Source: Asterella californica (lineage: Eukaryota; Streptophyta; Marchantiopsida; Marchantiales; Aytoniaceae). Taken from it: 64,000 nucleotides of DNA. The stretch's first letter is position 1; the number at the start of each line of letters is the position of its first letter. Both the position numbers and the translations under genes were made by a program. Positions 40,346 through 51,340 of the stretch are shown here, in pieces. The notes beneath the pieces were generated by a model. It did not search any database, was not told where the DNA came from, and saw nothing but the letters and a program-made list of their open reading frames with translations. Location: NCBI GenBank assembly GCA_036924285.1, contig JAYKYS010000016.1, positions 2,790,001-2,854,000 of the forward strand, written 5' to 3'.

Positions 40346-40371
40346 ATAAATAAATAAATAAATAAATAAAT
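40346..40371. repeat. AAAT microsatellite
   Basis: About six consecutive AAAT units lie upstream of the HflX gene. Confidence 0.85.
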
Positions 40372-40727
40372 CCCAAAATGGTTAAAATAAAACATTTTCT
40401 TCTCGAAAGTGACCACCGACCGCCCAACTGACCGCGTCACTTAGTCCCTACCACGTGGTACTACACCGTGGATGGATTACAATGAAGTTGTACTGCAGGC
40501 AGGAGAAGACAGATCACGACATGCTCTCCTGAGCACTGGAATGCACGTGAAAATGTTTGAACATTTTCATTTTATCCTTTGAAGAATTGCAAGCGTGTGG
40601 ATCGATGAGTGTTCCCGAATCGGATGCAGTTGAATCCGGCAGAGTCGATCGTATCCTAGTGGTTGAGAATGTAATTGACTCGTGAGTGAGAATTTGAATT
40701 TGTAAGCGGGATGATCAGATAATTGGA

Positions 40728-43700
40728 ATGACACGAATGGGTCTGAAGTCAGTCTGGGCTTCCAGACACTCCTTCATCCGCCTGGGACTGTTTCTGGATC
40801 CCAATTCAGAGTTCGGTGGTGGCCGACGAGCAAGAGCAGGAACCAAGGGAGAAAACTCATTTGATGTTTTTGCAAGGAATGTGAGAGTTCTTCCAGTCGA
40901 AGATTTGTCAACAGCGCAGAGTAGTACCTGTGCGTGCTCTGGCGTTCCTGTCAGATCCTTCCGGACCAATGCCTCTGTCGGAAACATCTGGAACGATGAC
41001 AAGAATGAGCCCCCTCGTTTGCTAGTTTTACAGCCTCGTATCCGTCCGCTGCCAGCATTGAAAGCCAAACTGCTGGAAGCACTACGTCTTGCAGATTCCT
41101 TAGAAGATCAGAGAAACGTCGAGAAATGGAAGAAGCAGCGCAGGGAGCCTTCACCTTACGTCTTGGTGCAGAAACCCCCGAGGGTGCACGCAGGCAGTTT
41201 CCCTTTTCTCCTTTCTGAATGTGAAATTTTGCTTCAGTTTCTTGTTTCTCGTCCTTACACACTCTGTCCTGTCCTTCTTGGCTCGTGACTCTTTGCTCGA
41301 AGTTTCTCTTTTGTCGTACCCTTGTTTCTGAGGTTTTCTACAGAAACAACGCCCCATCTGTAGTTGCAAGCAACTCTGACACGGATAAGCACGTACGGTG
41401 GGTGGATGGTGGGATTGATTCTGACAATAACCAACAGGGACGTACTTTGGGCCAGGAACCATCAGCACTGTTCTTGCCCACGTCCATGTAGCTTCAACAA
41501 AGGTATGTTCTGTGGTGTTGTGTACTAATAGATGTTAGTTCAACACCCTCACACTGTAGTCAACATTTTCTCCAGAACATTTTTTCGCTCTAAACCTGCC
41601 TTTACTCTCCGTACAGCGCAAAGCCTCCGTCCTTGTGTCGATTTGGCAATCCCACACTCTTGGAGAACTCGCGCAGTGGTTTTATCGTTCAGCATTTAAC
41701 TGAATGATTTGCAGGGAGCGATAGGAAATCCTGAATGTTCTACAAGTTGACTGTGCAGGAGTCTTCACGGACCATAATGTTCTTCCCACTTTACTTTCTC
41801 TGTATCAAATGGAATCTATCTCGAAGGTGGTCTTATCGACATTGTGAACGTTGGACCAAGCTCAAGCAACTCCCTTCACACTGTTTCGTTGTGAACAGGG
41901 TAAATTAGACGCAATTTTCGTGAATGCACCACTTTCTGGTGTGCAGCAAAGAAACTTAGAGGTACAGTTCATTAAATTTTCTTCACATATCATGTTATGA
42001 GATACCTCAGAGGAAAAGTTCCTGCGTGTTTTCAGGTTTGGTACAATGTGCTGATATAGAAAGATGAGTTCTGTAGAGCTGCAGGCAATCTGACAATAAA
42101 ATGACTTCTTTTCTTGCTGGTAATTTTGCAAAAGTGTCCTAGTTTGTATCATCGATACAGCTGCCTCAACGAAGACATGCTTTTTGATTGCAGCATGCTT
42201 GGGGAAAGCCTGTGCTTGATCGGGTTGGTATTATTATCGAAATCTTCGGAGCTCATGCACAATCGAAAGCAGCCAAACTTCAGGTCCATGCTCCTATGAT
42301 GTCCTTCGAATGGTCCTAGAAACAGACGATAGGATGTGTTTGTTGTCGAGTCGAAGAGGTCTCTGAAGATCATCCTAGTGGAGTCTATTGCACTTAAAGC
42401 GGAAAACCCACTACTTTGACCTTCAAGTCTTCCCTGAGTTCCTATCTGACCTTCAAACGGTATGCTTAGGTTCCTATGTAAAGGTGTTTCTGTCAGTGAT
42501 TTGCATTTTGCCTTTTTACTTTCTGCTCAGTCCTACTTAGTTGTGTGTTTGCTCGCAGAGCTTAATCCATGTTCCCTCTAATTTGGATCAACTATTCACA
42601 ATGTGAAGTATACTAGAGTACATGTACCATGGAACTCACATGAGTTAGGATAAAACTTACAAACGTTGCTGACGAGGAAGAATTCACGTGCGTCCATTCG
42701 GGGCGGCAGTTTTTTAGGATTGTATTCTCGTGTTCTGATCAAGTCCCGACATGCAATGTGTTCAGGTGGAGCTGGCATCCTTGAATTATTACAGGTCTCG
42801 GCTGGTGCGTGCTCGAGGTAAAGGCGGAGCAAGACTTGGTTTTGGTGCAGATGGTGAATCAGAGGTTGTAAGCGCTCGTGGGTACGTACACAACATCTTG
42901 TCAGAAACACTCTGCAGAGTTCTCTTTTCGTTTTCAAGTCACGTCCTCTTCGGTGGCATTGACTGTAGCGTAAAGTACTTTTCTCTTCGAATATTTGCTT
43001 TAATCTTCTCCGGGAAATTGAAGCCAAGGAAGCCACTCTTCACGTAGCGATGGAAAAGCTGGCGATGTTGCCGACTACGCTCCACATCCTCTGTACCCTT
43101 CGGTTAAGATATGTTAGGTTCAAACATTCTAGCTATGGACTCATCATTGTGACATCATTATGTTTCTATTATGTTGGTAAAACCAGCACTGATTAGGAAC
43201 GTAAGCGTGTAGTTATTTTCCGGCGATGATAAGTGGTTATGATGCAGACGGGCAACTGGAGCTATCGGTGGTGCTGGAGAGACAGAAATTCAACTACAAC
43301 GTAGACGGTAATTGCAGTTTTTCATGACAAACGACTTTCTGGATTACATCTTTGTAACGACAAGAGGACGTCTTGACTGTAAAGTACTTATTCAACTTCT
43401 CGTGATTACCGGTACTGCACCAGGATTTCAACAAGGAAACATCGCTTAAAGTCTTTGCTAGCTGAAGTTGATCGGACTCAGACATTACATCGAATGTCTA
43501 GATCAAGAGATGGAACTGGACCAGGCCGTGGTAAAGATCTTCCTGTTGTTGCAGTTGTGGGATACACAAACGCGGTATGTAGCAATACAGTGACCAGGGA
43601 CAGTGTGTTGTTTCCTTTTCTGTTCCGTTGGTATGAGACCCCACATATGAGCACGGAGGGTTAAAATGTTCCGTCTCTCAATGTTATGGGACATAGAGAA

Positions 43701-45891
43701 ACTTGCCTAGTCATGAACTGGTCTGTCCTTGACATATCATGAATTGGTCCGCCTGACGCAGGGGAAGTCCTCACTTGTTGCAGCTTTATCGCGAAGCGAC
43801 ATGTATGTGGATGACAAGTAAGGACACCAACTTAGTGCTTGGCAGCAGTTAAAATGAGATGAGGAAGTCGCTTCGACTCCAACACAATGTCCAAACGTGT
43901 TTGGACATTGTGGCCATACACGCTTAGTCATTGTGTTGTAGCTCATAATACTGGGTAAATCATATACTGCTCGCAGTACTGGGTCCAGTGTTATGAGCAG
44001 TAACCCATATCCTACAACGAACTTTTGGGGGCTTTGGATATAGAAAACTCAGAATAGTTTTGGATACCAGGCTTCCATGGAGGGCCCGAAGGAATCTTAT
44101 GGAGCAGCCAGGTCTGCTGGGATCCTTGGAACTGTGGATATAGCGGGTGTTCTTAGACTTTCGGGGCTCAAGCCCGTTTTGCATGTCGTGTGAAAATCAT
44201 TCATAGTTAAGAAAAAGATTGTATGTGTTTAACCTAGTAATCATTGGCTCGCTGAACATCTATACGCGGATCCTCTTATGATATGTCATACAAGCCTAAC
44301 TCGGCGCCTGTGCCGTACTTTACAGGTTATTTGCAACCTTAGATACACGGTCCAGGAGTGTTATCCTCCCTTCAGGGTTCGTCATTCTGGTTCAGTCCGC
44401 TACTTATTGTTCCTCCATCACTTTAAATTTGGAGCTGTCATGGAATGCTTGCAGCGCAAAATCTAGTTTCTGTGTGGAAGGGATCTTTCAGATAGAGGCA
44501 GAGTACAGGAAGTGATATATATCGAACTCGTTTTCGAACCTCTCATATTGCTTTGCAGGAAGAAAGTCATACTCAGTGATACCGTCGGGTTCATCTCGGA
44601 CTTACCCATTGAGGTAATGAAGCGACCGAATCTTCGTTGTCTATGAGGGATACTACAAACTTGTTAGTGTCGCTATGGCAAGCGGAATATGTACCCGTTT
44701 TTGTAGCATGAACTGAAGTTGTTTCTCATTACCTTGTTTCATATACACAGCTGGTGGAAGCATTCCAGGCGACTCTGAAGGAGGTGGTTGACGCTGACTA
44801 TCTCCTGGTTAGTTCTTCTATCTTTGTGTTGCCTTATTGCGCTTAAAGTTGGGCATATGTTGCTGTTTCTGTGAAGCCCCTAGAAAATTGATGAATTAGT
44901 TATAGAGATTAAGGCGCTAGAGAGATTACTCAAGAGAAGGACCGTTACAGAAGGAAAGTCTTAGCTACGATCGAAATAGATAGATTGAAAGCGCATGTTC
45001 TTATCCGAGGTTCAAGGCAAACGATAGTATACTACTCGCGACGTTACGAAAAGGATCAATCAGATATCTCTCGAAGAGGCAATTCATCTGTCCTTTTTTT
45101 CTTTCCCCATGTACAGCACGTCATCGATAGCAGTGCTGCAAATGCGAGTGAGCAACGGGAGACTGTGTTGGAGGTCCTGCAGAAGATTGGAGTCTCAAGA
45201 TACAAAATGGAAAACTGTCTGGTTGAAGTTTGGAACAAGGTACTACTCTTCCGTCCAACTGCAAGATACAGAAAGAGCACCCCTTGAAACTCCTCTTTAC
45301 TCCATCTTAACGTACACTACTTCAACGGGCGCCTCGTTCTCTCGGGATAGATCAGAAAGAACCTGAGTCTTGCTTTCAGCTTGTTTATCATCGATGTATA
45401 TTTATTTCCTCACTTCTTGGGACTGTTTTGAAAGAATTATCTCCATCACTACTTTCACGTATCGGCCTGAAAATCTTACTGGCGGATAATTGCAGATCGA
45501 TTTGTCAGGGCAGGAGGTCGTGATCACTCAGACAAATGATTTGCCCGAAGGTTTCGTGGAAAACACTGCTAGCGATGTTTTGACTGCTGAGATAGATGGC
45601 TCGGTGATAGGGGAAGACGGCTCCCTGACTCATGGAACCAAGACGCGAGCAAGTGGGAAACCGGGTTACAATGAAACGAGAACCAACGGAACTGAGCTGG
45701 TGGATTTGGAGTGGGCTACTGATGGTGAAGGTGACGGTGTTCCTTGTGTGAGAATTTCTGTTCGGACAAAAACAGGCTTGATGGAACTTTCACGTCTTCT
45801 GGACAGAAAGATACAAAGTGAATGGGTTGAAGAAGGATCCATATTGCCAGAACGTGAACATATCGCCCACACAGGCGAAGAAAGACACTAA
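40728..45891 (+). CDS. Organellar HflX GTPase
   Basis: This is an HflX-family GTPase, a ribosome-associated factor that in bacteria splits stalled ribosomes; plant forms are organellar. Thirteen exons: 40728-41193, 41438-41502, 41899-41961, 42194-42283, 42766-42881, 43248-43307, 43436-43574, 43762-43817, 44326-44376, 44559-44613, 44751-44807, 45117-45239, 45496-45891, closing to 578 residues. An Arg/Ser-rich N-terminus suggests a transit peptide. Family marks: TYFGPGTI at 157-164, AIFVNAPLSGVQQRNLE near 182-198, GAIGGAGETEIQLQRRR at 271-287, G1 GYTNAGKSS at 329-337, switch I FATLDTR at 354-360, G3 DTVGF at 376-380, G4 NKID at 446-449 and a G5-like ISVRTKTG near 534. G1 and G4 are each split by an intron. 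The end of exon 1 fits only a GC donor (CAG|GCAGTT). A charged insertion of about 60 residues separates G4 and G5. Confidence 0.93.
43883..43912. repeat. Perfect 14-base inverted repeat in HflX intron 8
   Basis: CACAATGTCCAAAC is followed after two bases by its exact reverse complement, ending at 43912. It lies inside the 508-base intron between exons 8 and 9. A further CATTGTGTTG at about 43929-43938 could pair with the left arm and its CAA flank, giving an alternative fold. Confidence 0.85.
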
Positions 45892-47040
45892 GGACGTTGG
45901 GGAAAGCCATGAAGGGGTGTGGGCTCCAAATGACGAGTCGTGAGTTTCTAACTCAGCGTTCATAATCACATTGGTAGGAAGGTGATGAATCTCTCACGGG
46001 TCATGAGCCGCAGGCAGAAGATTCATACGCGAGCCAGAGTTCTCAAGGAAAGATCAGGCCGTCTCTTCCACGCCACTACTCCAGTTAACCCGACTGGCAG
46101 TTGCAGTAAGAATATTTGCTGATTAGGTCCTGTGGTTTTGCTCATGATCTTCGTACAAGTTTCACTAAGGTGGAATACAGCATTGGACTACTCGAGATCG
46201 AAATGAATTTGAGTGGTTTTTCTCTGTACAGGTTCGAACTTCATGTGTGTCCGTGATGTTCCAAGGACTAAGGAGCTGGTGCCCAGCATAGCACACAAGG
46301 AAATCATGTTATGATAAAAGGAATTATTGGTACTGTGAGCTTCAGTTTTAGAAATATACTGAATTGAGAGTGAATGCATCGTAGTCGATACGCCATTGAA
46401 TGAATCATGACATCATCCACTTAGACAGGTTGCCAAGCGTCCAAGGAGGACTGATTGGCATAACTTGTATATGGCTGTGAGGTGTTCCCACAGCCGTTTG
46501 CGGGTTCGCAATTCGCGGCCACGTTAGATAGTTCGGTAGTATTCTCTTCACAGAGGATACCTAGTCTCTACATTGACATGCGAAAGGTCCAACCGGGGAA
46601 GTGAAATCTACGCACCATAGCTCAGAAGTTCTAGTGTGGAATGCCGCACTCAGTATCCACGACACCTCTACTTTTACTTCCGTAGAAAGGAAACTTCTTT
46701 TGATCTGAACCAAGTGGAATTGGCACGAACTCGTTAGTGTAACGACTATGCATAACAAGCAACGAGAACGATCTGACGAGTTGTTCGATATATTGTGCTG
46801 CGGTTGAAGTGAGTTGAGATTTGATTCTACTGAGTTGAGTTTTTCCAAGGTGCAAGTTCGTTTGCCGAACACAGGAAAAAATTAAGTATAATGTATTTCG
46901 TTTTCTTTGCTGGGCTTCTATACCAGAAGGTGATTTAAAGTTCACATTATTCTTTGTGACAAGGAGTCCAACGCGATGGTTTGCTTCCCATTTCCTTATC
47001 GTTTTCCAAGGCATTCCAGTGCTTCCCAGAAGCAAGCTTA
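45892..47040. other. Spacer downstream of HflX
   Basis: No gene was recognised. It contains the 3' untranslated region of HflX. Minus frames at 46561-46872 and 46631-47035 overlap in different frames and lack motifs. Confidence 0.4.
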
Positions 47041-47048
47041 ATTACTCT

Positions 47049-47185
47049 TGCATGCATGCATATTTATTCACCTTCTCCATCTGAAAAGATGGAGAGGGTG
47101 AATATGCATGACGTTAATTTAATGCCGGAGGGGTTAGGTATGAAATTAACGTATATTAATGTATTAAAAAGATGGAGAAGGTGAA
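47049..47185. repeat. Foldback repeat, first copy
   Basis: ATGCATGCATATTTATTCACC and CTTCTCCATC face GATGGAGAGGGTGAATATGCATG across a six-base loop, a near-perfect hairpin with a four-base indel. It is followed by CGTTAATTTAATG and its partner TTAACGTATATTAATG about 27 bases on, then GATGGAGAAGGTG again near 47170. The second half recurs at 47932-48006. This is consistent with a small inverted-repeat element. Confidence 0.65.
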
Positions 47186-47500
47186 ATATACATCTCAAGT
47201 GCCGAAGGTGCGGTTGGGCGAGAGTTGGCTCTGCAACGTACATCCGGCAGGGGAGGGGAAGAAGACAAACAGATTCTGAGGAGAAGAAGATAACCAGATT
47301 CTGAGGGAAAAAAAAATTCTAAGTTTTCATTGCTTCTTGTCTTCACAGTACGAGGTTTCTTTATGTCTGTCGGAGAACCCAAGTCAGAAGTCAAAAATGA
47401 TATCAATTCACAAGAGACTATTATTTTCTGTACATAAATATTTTTGATAGCTGTGCCAAGGTTAAGAGAGTAGAAGAACAGTATTTTTACAGGAATGTAC

Positions 47501-47556
47501 GTTAGCACAGTGGAAACTGTTCTGGTTAGCAAGGTCCCCGTCCGGAGTTCGAGTCC
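47501..47556 (+). other. tRNA-like promoter boxes, possible SINE head
   Basis: GTTAGCACAGTGG at 47501-47513 resembles an RNA polymerase III A box. GGAGTTCGAGTCC at 47543-47555 resembles a B box at tRNA-like spacing. The T arm forms an imperfect stem, but I cannot pair an acceptor stem, so this is not a functional tRNA. A tRNA-derived SINE remnant is possible. Confidence 0.25.
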
Positions 47557-47705
47557 GAGAAAAAACACCCAAGAGAACTGATTGAAGAGATTATGTATTT
47601 AATGCATGATTTCGTAGAAAGTTTAGAGGGGTTTATAGAATACTGATATGTTCTTAAACCATTCTCAGATAAGATTTGATTCGTTGTCAGCTATAATACT
47701 TCATC

Positions 47706-47915
47706 TTCAGAAATTAATGCGCAGTCTAATACTTGAATACTTCATCTTCAGAAATTAATGTGCAGTCTAATACTTGAACTGGAACGAGCTCGGATGAATA
47801 TAATATACAATTCAGAAATTAATGCGCAGTCTAATACTTGAATACTTCATCTTCAGAAATTAATGTGCAGTCTAATACTTGAACTGGAACGAGCTCGGAT
47901 GAATATAATATACAT
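47706..47915. repeat. 105-base tandem duplication with internal 41-base repeat
   Basis: TTCAGAAATTAATG[C/T]GCAG starts at 47706, 47747, 47811 and 47852, so a 41-base sub-repeat is itself duplicated at 105 bases. The alternating C and T variants show that the 41-base step came first and the 105-base step second. AACTGGAACGAGCTCGGATG closes both larger copies. Confidence 0.9.
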
Positions 47916-47931
47916 AGACATAGCTGATGGA

Positions 47932-48006
47932 GAAGGTGAATATGCATGACGTTAATTTAATGCTAGAAGGATTAGGTATTAAATTAACGTATATTAATGT
48001 ATTAAT
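47932..48006. repeat. Foldback repeat, second copy
   Basis: GATGGAGAAGGTGAATATGCATG, CGTTAATTTAATGC and TTAAATTAACGTATATTAATG repeat the sequence seen at about 47089-47167 with a few changes, in the same orientation. Confidence 0.75.
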
Positions 48007-48070
48007 CCTTGGGACCGAGTTCTGCAGGCACGCCCCGTTAACATTTAATATACATGGGTGGGATAATTCA

Positions 48071-48150
48071 TATTGTTCCCGTGCGGAACACTCCACAGCC
48101 TGTTCAATGGGTAAATATTGTTCTCGCGTCGAACAGTCCACCGCATGTTA
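48071..48150. repeat. 45-base tandem repeat with small palindromes
   Basis: TATTGTTCCCGTGCGGAACA at 48071 recurs in altered form at 48116 (TATTGTTCTCGCGTCGAACA), each followed by CTCCAC- or GTCCAC-like sequence and TGTT. Each unit contains a TGTTC...GAACA stem. It lies between the foldback repeats and the Rep-like gene. Confidence 0.7.
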
Positions 48151-48557
48151 AATACATATCAAGATCTATTTTCGCGTCAAGTGCTGCAGCCTTTCGTGTA
48201 CTATGCGCACATCAGTTTTAGGAAAGGCTCCAGTTTTGTCATCCGTACTCTCAGAAATAGAGAAATGAAACGGCCATCGTCGACCATCGTGTTTATTATC
48301 ATTGAAAAATCTCATTTACATGGTCCATAAGACCCGGCAGAACGCTCGTCAAACTGAGCAGACAGGAGCAGCTCCCGTGCTCTGTCCGCTGCAGTCATAA
48401 GTACTAAACGTCAAATACTAACTATCTGAACAGTCTTTTTCACTGAAGTCGTGAAATACTAAATGTCAATACTGTTAAAGTACTAAATACTAGTTACAAC
48501 TATATAGTATACAACTGAGAGCACCTGCATATTCCCTGTTAAACCTGATTACAAATA

Positions 48558-49600
48558 TCAAACTGATATGGTCTCGTCATGCTCGAAAGCACGTCCAGCA
48601 TCCATGCGCTGTAGAAACGCATCCAAGAGTGAAATATATGCAGGTGTCTCCTCATCACCACGGCTCACATTAGCGAGAGAGACCATCTCCGCTATCGGCA
48701 CTTCCTAGGGGTCAGCAACAACGACTGGGACCTCAGTCCATTCTGCACCGTCTCCCTCAGTATACCTCCTCCTGCACTGTCCACAGCGCCGATTGTCCTG
48801 CCAGAAAAAAATGTTCTGCACATCTTCTACCGTCACTTCAGCAGGATGCAAGAAAGACTTCCATAAAGAGTATAGTCTACGTTCCTGCATCCCACCTTGG
48901 ATGAGCCAGCGGGGAGAAGCACTATACTTGCCAAATGTTAACATGGTCCTCAAACAGATCCGGATCGTAGTAGATAAAGGATCAGAGCTCCTATACTTGT
49001 TAAACTGGAGTGCTCGAGCTAGTATATTTGCATAAGTCAACTCAACACGGTTTTTAGTGTCTGCAGCACTTAGAAGAACATACATATCTTTCTCATCAGT
49101 TAGCATGCTCTCAGAAACATTCTTCATCGTCACATGGTGATACTCCTCCTTCTGGTCCTTCATACAATAACCTAGCATACCAACATATGTGTGCAACCCA
49201 CGGTTGGTCAAAGACTTGATACAAATCTTTGCACCCACAGGCTTCTCACGTTGCCAACCCGAAGCAGTCGTAAGCAACCTTTTCACTTGCGGGTAATTCT
49301 TGGCATGGATGCAGACGACTCCCTGGAATTGCAAATGGAGCAGAGCGCCCCACGCTCTACAGAAAACAAACCCGAAATACATTGCTTCTCAGAAAAACTC
49401 CCAACAATGAGAATAGCTCTAAGTCCAAACCCCCCGTCTTACAAACAGTGATCGAGATCTCAAGGCTCTTCTCAGGATTGGAAGGATTCCTCTTCTTCAC
49501 TCTTGCTTCTCCTCGCAGAGACATTGAGCTGAGATGGCTGAGGAAAGTGAGGACAAACGTACCTAAGCTTCGACGAATCAAGAAGAAGACAGAGGTAAGG
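48558..49600 (-). pseudogene. Rep-like gene of a putative HUH-type mobile element
   Basis: The main frame runs 49382-48705 (225 codons). It carries HLQFQGVVCIH, then about 50 residues on GLHTYVGMLGYCMKD, then a C-terminal part with VELTYANILARALQFNKY and HPAEVTVEDVQNIFF. His-Leu-Gln followed by Tyr-Cys-x-Lys is the order of motifs II and III in rolling-circle Rep endonucleases. Upstream, the frame changes twice near 49330-49400, and conserved coding continues to about 49600 (EKSLEISITVCK). A TAG at 48705-48707 interrupts the frame, which continues in phase for 48 codons to a TGA at 48558. These breaks suggest an old, inactive copy. A second copy at 11639-12240 shares blocks in the same order. 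Replitron-like transposon and endogenised Rep are the two readings; I cannot choose from sequence alone. Confidence 0.55.
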
Positions 49601-49717
49601 TAGAGTACGTATCCTATAGATTGCTCGCACTGTAGGTTTGAATAATTATACGTTACAACAGCCGACGAATAAACGTGGGTACATAAACATCTGTTCGTCC
49701 GCACCCTGTAGTACAAG

Positions 49718-50083
49718 TCAATATGTATCGTCCGTCGTGTCTAAGTACATAAAAGGGCCGGATAGAGCTGGAAAGACACGAGTTGTCTTTACAAAATCTG
49801 TATCAAACAAAAACTGTGGTATATGCTCTACGAAATCAAGGCCTAAGTAGATATAGAAACGATGTACTTTCAATCTCCGATCATTAAACCCTTGATGCCA
49901 AACCTCGTCCAAGATAGGAAACAGAGGAGGGGAACCTAAAGATATATAGAGACAATCCTCGTCGAAGATCGAAGAATCCGTGACAGATATCTGAGGACTA
50001 ACAAGAACCACCTCAACTTCAAGGCTCGAAGGAGGAAGAGAAGTTGCTTCCGGACTTCCCACCATTTCCAACGCTTTCATCAT
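49718..50083 (-). CDS. 121-residue frame next to the Rep-like gene, function unknown
   Basis: This frame lies just upstream of the Rep-like gene, on the same strand, and opens with MMKALEMVGSPEATSLPPSS. It contains VWHQGFNDRRLKVHRFYIYL and GLDFVEHIPQFLFDTDFV, with amino-acid use typical of real protein. It ends at a TAA at 49718-49720. It could be the N-terminal part of the same mobile element's protein, a separate element protein, or chance. I recognise no domain. Confidence 0.35.
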   Translation of the reverse strand: MMKALEMVGSPEATSLPPSSLEVEVVLVSPQISVTDSSIFDEDCLYISLGSPPLFPILDEVWHQGFNDRRLKVHRFYIYLGLDFVEHIPQFLFDTDFVKTTRVFPALSGPFMYLDTTDDTY

Positions 50084-50099
50084 CGAGCGAAAAGAAAAG

Positions 50100-51340
50100 A
50101 CAGAGAGAGTACATGCTAGACCTCATTTCCACCCTACTCGTACAGTGTTAGTTCAGCTGCGAAGCAAAGTTGATGGCAAAATAATAGCAAAATAAGAAAC
50201 AACCACAGGCATCGTGTCCACAGCGCACAACAAGACAGATAAGGAAGCAAGAAGCAAAGGCCAGAAGGCAAGAGACAGCCGCAGCAAAGCAGGTAGCGGT
50301 CCACGGTCCACTGCCAACTCCTCCACACCAAATCGACTCCAATCGGCGCTCACTCCTGCATATTTTCTGACCGATTGACAACCCATATCAGACAAAGCGA
50401 AGCGCACGTAAATAATGTCAGCCAATGTCGAATCAGACGCCCGGTCCAAACTAGATCGATCCGAAGTCCAGTCCTCCACTTGAAAAGAGCAAAACCAAAC
50501 AGGAAATGGAATCGATTCCAATAGGGCTATGGCGTGCAGCCGTATTTCAACCAACTCGGACCCTCTGATCGAATAGCAGGTGCATACACCGTCGCGACAA
50601 ATCCCAACAGCTCCAAAATTCACATGAAAGAATCGCAGCGACAACAACATCACGGCGGGATCAGCAGCACAACTGAATCCAAAGTCGACTCGCCACACGT
50701 CATAGTCTAGTCGGCTGCTCCGATCGTCCAAGCCATGTCACACCTACAGTCCAGCGAACATCGCTGCGACACAAGTACGAACAACAGCGATAAACATCGC
50801 CGCGATCGCAACACGTCCAACAACACTCCCACGATCCAAAATCCATACTCTCGCACGGCCAAGAACACTCCCGCGGCAAGGAAATTGATTGCGGTGGGAT
50901 GAAAATGAAAGCCCAAGCAAATCCAACATCGCCGTGATCCCAAGCGAGAGAAATAGAACAACACCGCTGCGGCAAGAGCACAAACAGGAGCGACAAACGC
51001 CGCCGCGATCCCAACACGGCCAACAACACTCCCGGATCTCAAATCCGCACTCCCAAACGGCCAAGAACACTCCCGCGGCAACAAAATCGATTGCGGCGAG
51101 ATCAAAATCAAAGAGGCGAAGCGAACCCAACATCGGTGCGAGACCACCTGCATACCAGCACCACAAAGACGAGCAGCAGCGAACAACCAGGAGCGGCAGC
51201 GAAGACCGCCGCGGCAAGGCAGCAACATCATAACAACGACGAACGACAGCGAACACTACCGCGGCAAGATAACACGCGCGTGATTCAAAGCCACGTTAAT
51301 AATACTTCCGGCCCCCTAACCTGCTGCCGTTCGTCTTACG
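50100..51340. repeat. GC-rich segment with a diverged 201-base tandem repeat
   Basis: CGCCGCGATC[G/C]CAACACG, then AACAACACTCCC, then ACGGCCAAGAACACTCCCGCGGCAA begins near 50799 and again near 51000, a spacing of about 201 bases with many substitutions. The surrounding 1.2 kb is GC-rich beside AT-rich DNA. Open frames exist in three overlapping minus frames and two plus frames because stops are rare in such sequence. It may be the upstream or terminal region of the Rep-like element. Confidence 0.65.

Larger units (their letters stand above)
32677..40727. other. Long AT-rich spacer
   Basis: Apart from the repeats near 33290-33610, microsatellites at 35588-35612 and 40346-40371, and a coding-like remnant at 35710-35880, I see no gene. 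All long frames are short and AT-driven. The last few hundred bases before 40728 should contain the HflX promoter and leader. Confidence 0.5.

Noticed and set aside
48793..49035. Plus-strand frame opposite the Rep-like gene
   Set aside because: It is antisense to the conserved frame and has no motif.
50153..51256. Minus-strand frames of 109-192 residues in three frames
   Set aside because: They overlap each other in a GC-rich duplicated region where stops are rare; Cys/Leu/Arg-rich translations match no family.
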